NCBI RefSeq assembly: GCF_000005505.3
Contig: NC_016134.3
Coordinates: 620,001-684,000 of the forward strand
Direction of reading: 5' to 3'
DNA length: 64,000 nucleotides
From: Brachypodium distachyon
Lineage: Eukaryota > Streptophyta > Magnoliopsida > Poales > Poaceae
The translations under genes were made by a program, and so were the position numbers. Shown here piece by piece: positions 55,729-64,000 of this stretch; the stretch's first letter is position 1, and every line of letters begins with the position of its first letter. The notes under the pieces are model-generated. The model ran no database searches. It was not told the DNA's origin and was given only the letters and a program-made list of their open reading frames with translations.

Positions 55729-58700
55729 TCAGTAAGCGAGTGAAACATCCTCGTTGTGCGGGTTCTCAAGAGCGGTGACGTGCTCCTTGAAGCAAGCCGC
55801 GGCTTCCTCCCTCTCGACTTCCTTGCCCAGATGGTTATATGTCATCGCCTTCAGATAGTACGCCTCTGCTGCCATCTCGTGGTACTGCATATCACAAAGG
55901 ATTTTAAGTTGCATGAGATGTTATAATCATTTTTTGTGATTCTGGAGTTGATCCCGGCAATGTCTCCAGGAAAATGTTGGAGAACCATCAGCTAACCTCT
56001 AAAACCTGCAGATCTTCGGCCGCTTGGTTTAGAGGATCCAGAACAGCACAAGGATCTTCAGAAACTGTCATGATAGCAGAATGACCATCAAACAAAGACT
56101 GAAGTAAGAAGTGCGTGAATACGAAAACATCTCAAGATTTACCTGTAAATTCTGGATCAGTTAAATGGCATTTTGCTAAGACTATCTGAGCTCGAGCACG
56201 CAGCTCTAGACCACCATGGCCAAGAATCATAGGAAGGCTTTGATAAACAAGACTCAAGGCCCTCTTCACATGGCTTGGTCCAAGAGCTAACCACAGTTCA
56301 GCAAGGGTAAGTGTGGCTGAAGCTTCGAGCAGATCCAAGTTAAATGATTTGCAGAACGATTGGCTGGCTAATGCGTAAGGTAGCCCAAGTACTGCATTGT
56401 CAGATTTCTAGGGGGAAAGCGGGAAGAATGTTAGTTCTGTCTGTGTAAGATTGAAATATATATTAGTCTTCAAACAAAAATTATGCGTCTTACTTTATGT
56501 ATTTCAGCAAGTAATAAAAGAACACTTGCATTCTCTACTTGCATGTTGTACTTGTAGCATGTAGAGAAAAGAGTGTGTGCCACAATTGCTGCCTGCAAAA
56601 AGGAGACTAAAGTATTAGGGAATAAACCTTTTCTGTAAATTGTTGGACCAGCATGGTTGAAATGCTCATGAACCAGCAAATATGAAATAAAGCAAAAGAG
56701 GGAAGCGTGTTTGAATAAGGAGAAGGGGTAAATGCGTTCCAAATATGTTAATCCATTTGCATAGATGAAAGGTGAAAGTTCCAATAAAATGAGTAACATA
56801 TGCTTCTGATTCAACTATAATAAGCAAGTAAATTCAGAACCTGGCTAAACTGTTTTGCGGCAAGTAGTGTGCGGGCACGTCGTAGACTAGCTTCAGTCTT
56901 TAGTTCAATGTCTACTCCACTGACAGAAGATGAGAGCACCCCAAATTCATCGCAAATTTGTTGCGCAACTCTCAGGTGTCCTCTAAATAGCTCAATTTTA
57001 CACCAAATAATAACCGATCAGATTACGAACACGGAATGCAGTTGTTAAAAAAAGCAGAGAAACAGCTTTATACCGATGCAGGGCACGCTCATGTAGCAAT
57101 TGCATTCTGAGAAGCTGGATGTTTGAATTTGTTGAGGATGGGAACTTCTCTTCGGTGAGTTTGAGAGCACAGAACGCCGCTGCAGATAATTGGATAATGT
57201 CCAGCCATTAGAAACAACACAGATACTTATTGGAGGCTATAGGCCTATATCACATGTATATGTTGGTGATACATATGGTTGGTAACTAACCTGAATATCC
57301 TTTGAAGACTGCTTGTTGTTGAATTAGCTTGACATATGCAAGTGACAGCTCTGATGAACTGTAAAGGAAAATACAATACTATCACATAGCCATATTAGCA
57401 AAGTATCAAGATGATTTTTAAGCTAGAGCTTTACATGGAACAGAAAAATCATGTACACAAAGTTGTAAGTGATTAAGATGATCGGTAGACTTTCACTAGG
57501 TTCTACCTTGCAGCATCAGCAAAGCAGGTTGCATAGACCAAAGCATTCATTCGAACCATCGGAGCACTGTGAAAGGGTTAACCAACATCAGTTTACTAGA
57601 AAGGATACAGATAGCAAGTTGGCAAGAAAGGAGACAAGATGAAGTTCACACCAAAATATGATTCGATATAACTTCAAGTAACAATGTGATGGAGAAAAAC
57701 ATCAGTGGAAAAGTTGGCAACGAATGAGACAAGCAAAGGACTCATGTAGCAAGGGACGATTTTCAAGAGGCTAAAGAAGACCACAGGGTTGCATTAAAGC
57801 TACATAACACTATGATTCTTGAAGGCGTTACGCACATAGGACAAGTGTAGAACAGAGAGCAGGGCCAACACCCTGCTATTTAGCATAACACTTAACTGTA
57901 ATAATCCATAATCCAACAGCATGCGACCTAAGTATTTGCACTTCCCAATTTGAGACACTTGGTCATTGCTTATCCAGCAGACCAGCAGTCCCCCCCCCCC
58001 CCCCCCACCCACCCACCCACGACCACAATACTGTGCCAAGCTGGAAAAATCAGCACACAGCCTGCAATTTCTGCTATGAAAATGTGTTTTTGTTGTGAAT
58101 ATAAAAAGAGAACAGGTAAGTACCTTCCATAGTGCTCCCAGGCAGTGGCCCTCATCAAATATGTTGAGCCAGCTAATTGCAATACTGATGTGGGTATTGG
58201 GCTTGGTTGTGCATGAAAGTGGAAATTATCGAAGTCGTTTGTAAGCAGTTTTCTAGATTTTGTCGAGCTGCTACACCAAGAACTGGAAGCAGCAGACAGA
58301 TTCCTAAGCCAGGAGGTACTAAAACTACCATTATCATTTGAAGTTGATAAACCATCCGTGCCAAAGTCAGACAATACGTGGGAACTTAATCTCAAGTTCT
58401 GCAATAAAATATAAGACAAAAAAAATTAATTTAGAAGCAAACAAATACATCCTCTGTATCGAGGATGGTTGTGATATTATTTAGTACAGAGTAAGTGCGA
58501 CATACCTTGAAGACATCTGCAGGACATGTTCTAAGCTTTGTAGAAGCATTAGGGCCAAAGGATACCAATGGCCTTTGGACATGCTGATAAGCCAAGGTTC
58601 ACAGTCAGAAAATAAAAAAAGATCAACATGGATGCACCAAATTAAAACATATGAGTATGTTATGTATTAGAAGTCCTCTAGCCTTGTCAAGATCAAATAG

Positions 58701-61700
58701 CTAATCCCAGACACAGAGATAAATAAATCCACAACTACCCTGTACGTTAAAAGTTGCGATGCGATGTCTGATCACTGACATTAGTAGGCAGCATACACAA
58801 GCAGGAAGATGTAAAGAAACTTAAGCATGGCTAAGTTACAAGAATTAAGAGATCTTAAAGTCAAATAATACCAAACCAAGATCTTACCTTCAGATTAAAT
58901 TTTGCAAGAGAGATGTGATTGAAGGATAGTAAGCTTGTAAGTTTCAACATATCAGCTCTCTTAAGCGATCGCTTCAAAAGAACAAGCAACTGCTGCTGAA
59001 TGGACAATGGAGTGCCTAGTCCAATATTGTTTCCAAGTGAATATGGCGAACCAATTATTCCAACTGCGTTTGATATTCCTATCTTTGACAGCAGATTGGA
59101 AATGGCTCCTAATATATATGCAAGGCATGAATCATCATTGTTCTGAAACAAAAAATTATAGTATCTCAGTATCTGTTTAGAAGCCAACTGACGAGCAGCT
59201 TGCATTAATATTTAAATATCTCTAGAAAACCGAACATATATGCAAGGAATGGATCATCTTTTTTTCTTTCTAAAATGGTTGGATGCAATTATATTTGAGA
59301 AAGACACCAGTTTAGTACACTAACCATTTGAGAAACACGCACTGCTTCTGTGAATGCCTGGAACGAAGCAACCCAGCAGAACAATAATCAATGTGCAGTA
59401 TTGAAACAAATAGGTCAATGGACTGATAGGCTGATAGCAGAAAACAAGAAAAATCAATACCTTATATTACCTCTAGGGCTTTCTTCGGATGTCCGAAGTG
59501 GCAATGCAAGTTGCCTAAGCAAAGAAGAGCACTCTCATACTTTCCAACAATAACATCTTGGAATTGAGACAAAGAACGACTAAAAAGTCCTTGCATCCCT
59601 GCACTATACCATCCATAAAGCATACCAGTTAAGAACAAACTTACAAGAGGTAGGATAATAAAAGGGACGCACTAGTGAATGAAGTAGTCTTTTGGTGGTT
59701 CTCTTTCGTTTATATGCTTCAACAGTCTAGATACATAACAATAGTAGGCGGATATATCAGCATGTAACATTACCACAATTCAATCCATCTCAGTAAGTGG
59801 AAACCTCAAAAAGTGCAGAATTCTCAAGCAATAACAGAAAGGGACATAGGGTCCTTGCAGCCAGTTGAGAACAGCTAGATGCTTTACATTCCTTAAAGGC
59901 ATTGATTAACTTTAAAAAGTGTTGTCAGTCCCATCAGGTGTTTGCTTAAGTGTACAGAACAGGTGTCAAAACATCAAGCACTAACAGCAATGAGCTGGTA
60001 GCTAATGCTCAACATAACATTCAATCATGTAAGAACGTGGTCAAAACATCAAACACTCCCATAGTACGACCGGGGCTATGGGACTGACCTGTAATCAAAA
60101 TAGCGGTGAAGATTGTCTAGCGATGCAACATAGTCATCATGGCTAACAGCATTCAAGTATTGCAAGAATTGGACCTGACAGATAGAACAAGGGTAAGAAA
60201 TAAACCAAAAGAATTGAGACTGTTAACTGTCGTGCATAGTTGTACGAGATGTAAAGTACTCCCTCCGATCCTAAATTCTTGTCGTGGTTTTAGTTCAAAT
60301 TTGTACTAAAACCACGACAAGAATTTAGGATCGGAGGAATATTTTACTGTGCCATAACTTACACGATGAAGCTCTGGGGCTAACGTCTGAAGCTGCGTCA
60401 TAGTGGCATTAAATGAATTCAAAGGCACTGAGCTGGGATCCCTGGGAAAAAGAGCTGTGTTTATTCTTTAGTTTTCAAAACGTGCTACAAGTTTATGTAC
60501 TATTAGCTGATTAATTGTAAGAAACGATGCTCACTTCTCAAGAATATCAGCTTGCTGGTTAAGATATGCCTCTAATTGCCACCTTGATCTCAGACAAGTT
60601 GGGTTATCATCTGCTTTGAAAATATTGGCTAGCAAAACAAGACATAAATACTTCTCAATAAATATATTTGATCATTTGACATCCCGGTAAAACCCAAATA
60701 AAGTGCATATGGTATTGTCAATGTCAAACAAATAATCAGGTAAAAATCATTCACTGTTTAGGTACAAAAATAACCAGCATGCATATAAAATAAAAGGTCC
60801 ACCAATAATAATTGTGGTGGGTTTCATTTTGTAGTATTTTAAATCGCGATTCATAGATAATGTAAGTGGCAAATGCTTCACTTTTCAGCATACAAATGTC
60901 ATTAGAAAAAGAAGCATGGAGTTGAAGCCGCAGAGACTGTTATTACTATAAATCATATCACAAAAAAATAAAGTGTAACAATTGTAACCCAAGTAGATGG
61001 CATTATTCAATGACACTTGTCTAGAGGTAATAGGTTCATGCTAGCGTGCATTTTTCTAATGACAGATGTTAAGACAGCAATTCAAGCTCAGATTAAAAAA
61101 CAACTTACTCAAAAATCACAATGGATATGTTTTCTGACATTAATATCAATACTAGTTCAGATAGTGGATAGCTCTTTTCAGACCAATAATACAGCACAAA
61201 AATAAGTTGACTTGATGCCAAACTATGAAATAGCTTCTCTTCCAAGTAGTTGCACTTGTTGCGTTCCCTTTTATTTTGGTGGCAGATGATTCTAAAAATT
61301 CTAGTGTGCCTTATTCTTCCTTAAACATACCAGCTATAACTACACGGTGAGATTTTGTTGTTCACAGCTTTACTTGGCATCTTAAAATAACTACACGGTC
61401 ACATAAAGATTAAAATAAAATTAGGTTAGAGGGTTTAGGGTTCAGTTCACCTTCATCAAAATTATGGAGTGTGGTTGGTGCATGGATTAGAGATGAAGAG
61501 CTCTCTCCCATATGGCTCTCAGTGGCATAACCTTGACTGTATTTGTCAAACATGCCAGCACTAACACCTATATCTGCATCCATCAGGTCGCTCATTTCCA
61601 TTTCACTGTTAAAGTCCTCGTCTTCTGCCAAATCATATGAAGTGTCAGCAGAGCTACAGTACACCACAAGATTTGCTAACAGATGGCAGACACCCTACAA

Positions 61701-62962
61701 GAATTTCGGCAAATTCACTTAGTACCCTAAATAAGAAAAGAGAACGGCATATCATTATCAAAGAACAAGAGCTGTGAATGCACTGGTCTACTTTTAGCAC
61801 CTCGAAAGTCATTGAATTGAAGGCAAGTATACAGCAACGAAGGAAAACACCAAGCTGGCTATTAGGGTCCAGAAATTCATCTTCCACATTTGCACCGTCC
61901 GGTGAAGTGAGAACACCTGACAAAAATTATCGCAGGTCAAGCTGTCTATTTGGGAGACTTATTAAGCAGAAAATACAAAGGACTTAACCCATCCATACTG
62001 CAAATGCAAAATCTCACCTCTTAGTTTATCAAAAAAGTTGAACAGATCATCTGGTGAGTTAAGCCCTGTCAGTGTAGTTGTCAGCTGATCACAGAGCCAA
62101 CCATTAGCTAAATCATCTACCGCCTTCAACTGCCTTAAAAGCTCGTCCAATGGCGGTTCCAGAAAATCCTCGCATGACTACAAGAATAAGTTACAACGTG
62201 TATGAGTGGACTGAAATGCAAGGCAATGATTCGAAGAATACGGAACATATGATCAATAATAAATGTATCAATGAACACTCTGGAGCTTACATCCACACTG
62301 AATATATCAACAACATTTCAGTTGCAAAACTATAGTGATAACATGGTTACATCATCTGCTAAGTTTAGCATACGGACTAAACCAGTTACAGAGAAAGCGC
62401 AGCAACAAGCAAACAATATCAAGTTAACTCACTAAGAACCGATACTTTATCATATAGCAGGTACAGAACCACCACATCTTTGTATCTGCTAGGCACCAGA
62501 TGCATAGATAATTCACCCGCACGAGTTGAGTACCCCCACACAACATTTCCATTGCTAATTAGCGTAAGCAAGCTGAACTAGAGGGAATGGTAACGCTAAT
62601 CCAGACACGATTAAGGGCGCCCCCAATCTGAAGCACAACATCACGGACAAGCGCCAATGGTAGTTAGCAGGCAGCGAGCACACGACAGTGGCAGCAGACA
62701 AGGGCCTGGGAATAGGGGGAGCGAGGAGTAGCGTGCGTACGCGGGTGAGGGAGAAGAGGAAGAGCCCGAGGCGGTTGTGGTGGGCGACGGACTCGAACGG
62801 GAACGGCGGGCCCGCCTGCGCCTGCTGCCCCGACGGTGCGAAGACCTGCACGAGGTGGCACAGCGCCATCTTGTGCGGCGTCAGCTCCAGCAGCACCCCA
62901 CCGCCGCCGCGCGCGGGTCCTCCCTCCTTCGCCCCCGCGCCGACCCCCGCGAACACGTTCAT
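55729..62962 (-). CDS. APC5: anaphase-promoting complex subunit 5
   Basis: Twenty exons join in phase to 912 residues: 62741-62962, 62018-62177, 61801-61916, 61451-61694, 60535-60628, 60363-60441, 60089-60174, 59471-59603, 59325-59357, 58888-59142, 58506-58583, 58124-58398, 57507-57566, 57291-57358, 57074-57179, 56841-56982, 56494-56592, 56143-56407, 55997-56064 and 55729-55884. The protein starts MNVFAGVGAGAKEGGPARGG, followed by LTPHKMALCHLVQVF. The conserved APC5 TPR block (LHRYFDYSAGMQG, ESALLCLGNLHCHFGHPKKA, LEAFTEAVRVSQ) lies around 295-365, and TPR-like helices continue to the C terminus. APC5 is a scaffold subunit of the APC/C, the ubiquitin ligase that removes cyclins and securin in mitosis and meiosis. 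All junctions are GT-AG, and the length matches plant APC5. Confidence 0.95.
57990..58020. repeat. C17 run followed by (ACCC)n in APC5 intron 12
   Basis: A run of 17 C from 57990 is followed by ACCC repeats to 58020. In the APC5 transcript this becomes GGGT repeats and a long G run, able in principle to form a G-quadruplex. Confidence 0.85.
60259..60340. mobile_element. Stowaway-like foldback MITE in APC5 intron 6
   Basis: The arms CTCCCTCCGATCCTAAATTC and GAATTTAGGATCGGAGG form a nearly perfect hairpin over most of the 82 bp, starting after a TA. It lies between exons 7 and 6 without touching their splice sites. Confidence 0.85.
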
Positions 62963-63084
62963 GGCGCCCCGCCCGCCGCCGCCGGAGACGACGAGGGTTT
63001 TGAATTTTTTGGCTGCGAAGTGGGGGGGCGAGTGAGCTTTGTCTTTTCTTTTCTTTTTGAGGGAAATGAAAGCTCTCGGGAAAG

Positions 63085-63160
63085 AGAAGTGGGCCGGAAA
63101 TAGCCGATAGGCCTTCGAATTAATCTTGCTAATTTTGGCGGCCCATTTACATGGGCCATA
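63085..63160 (-). promoter_or_regulatory. site II (TGGGCC) motifs in the APC5 promoter
   Basis: TGGGCC occurs at 63090-63095 and 63152-63157, and GGCCCA at 63140-63145, 130-195 bp upstream of the start codon. Such motifs, bound by TCP factors, are frequent in promoters of plant cell-division genes, which fits APC5. Confidence 0.45.
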
Positions 63161-63169
63161 TTAGTACAT

Positions 63170-64000
63170 TACCCTGGGCTTTCTTGTATGTTTTTTTTTA
63201 TTTCCGTTCTACCACATCTTGCTCCATTCTTTTTCGGGGCAAGTGTTCACCAATTTTTCGTTGATAGGAACCAAATACAACTATGTTGAGATGAGTTCTG
63301 GAATTTTTAGCTAGTTACATAAATCTCCTACCCAAAAGGTGAAAGGCGACACGGTCATTGTTGACGACAATGGCTAGATTTTACATAGTTTCTTTGTGTG
63401 GGTTTATTCATCCGCATTTTGGTATATTTGGCTTGTTCTCAAAATATATCATGCCAATTTTTTAGCCATGACCAAAACTTATGGGCACACAAAAAGCTAG
63501 CCAAATTTTTGGCATCTTAAGTTGGGGCTCAATCCAAAAACACACTTTAGCTCCGAGAACAGAGAATTCTGCGTCCAGAACTTTTTGGTGGTACATATAC
63601 ATTGCATACATTTACAATGTGTTCATTTCTATGATAGAATGGGCAGCAATGCTCCTGCCATCCATTTCAACATTAAAAGAAAGGCGACGGCACAATGCCG
63701 AAAAACAAATTAGTGGCAAACAACAACCTAAAAAAAGAAAATCGAACGATAATCCAATTTTGCACGGTGTGCCCAGACATGGACAACCAGACAACAGCAG
63801 ATAATACACATACAAGTCACCAGCACAGCAAAATCAACATGACAGCGAACGGAACCAAAAGGCAGTTCGGCTTCTCCCTTTTCTCTTTTTGTCCCATGTT
63901 TGCTAGCACTCCTCCAGTAGCATATACCGTACCCTCTACCTATCCAACCCATATCATCACAGGCTGTTGTGGTTCACACACACTTCAGGCCTCACTAGTG
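63170..64000. other. no gene recognised
   Basis: AT-rich intergenic DNA to the window edge. Short open frames on both strands have no recognisable family. Confidence 0.45.

Overview
The window is nuclear DNA of a grass. The introns are plant-type GT-AG, many families of small grass transposons are present (Stowaway, Tourist, Mutator-like, CACTA, LINE and SINE), and three conserved housekeeping genes give clean plant proteins. A Pooideae grass such as Brachypodium fits best, but that is an inference from repeat style, not a match I could run.

Layout. Positions 1-3,600 hold transposon debris: a LINE reverse-transcriptase relic and a Pack-MULE with a perfect 9-bp target duplication carrying an ACT-domain gene fragment. 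Positions 3,600-26,000 are dominated by ten plus-strand copies of a 22-nt motif that is the near-complement of the grass microRNA miR2118. In most copies the motif lies about 85-180 nt downstream of a TATA box. I read this as a tandem cluster of non-coding precursors of 21-nt reproductive phasiRNAs (PHAS loci). It is interrupted by an 8,070-bp CACTA transposon (7,666-15,735), a second Mutator-like element, a solo LTR and several MITEs.

Positions 29,887-31,620 (minus) encode a complete six-exon fatty acid 2-hydroxylase of 237 residues. Positions 35,787-36,758 (minus) encode an uncharacterised single-exon membrane protein of 323 residues. Positions 39,169-45,833 (plus) encode a 13-exon NOC2-type ribosome-biogenesis protein of 673 residues. 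Positions 46,700-54,800 hold a second cluster of nine miR2118-type sites, now on the minus strand, most with a TATA box about 125-137 nt upstream. Positions 55,729-62,962 (minus) encode APC5 of the anaphase-promoting complex, with 20 exons and 912 residues.

The coding genes do not form a pathway. The unifying feature is the PHAS supercluster: two oppositely oriented arrays facing each other across the FAH, membrane-protein and NOC2 genes. If the reading is right, the transcripts would be cut by miR2118 in pre-meiotic anthers, made double-stranded by RDR6 and diced by DCL4 into 21-nt phasiRNAs. I could not test this without small-RNA data. For the minus-strand array a competing reading, that the plus strand carries MIR2118-like microRNA genes, remains open.
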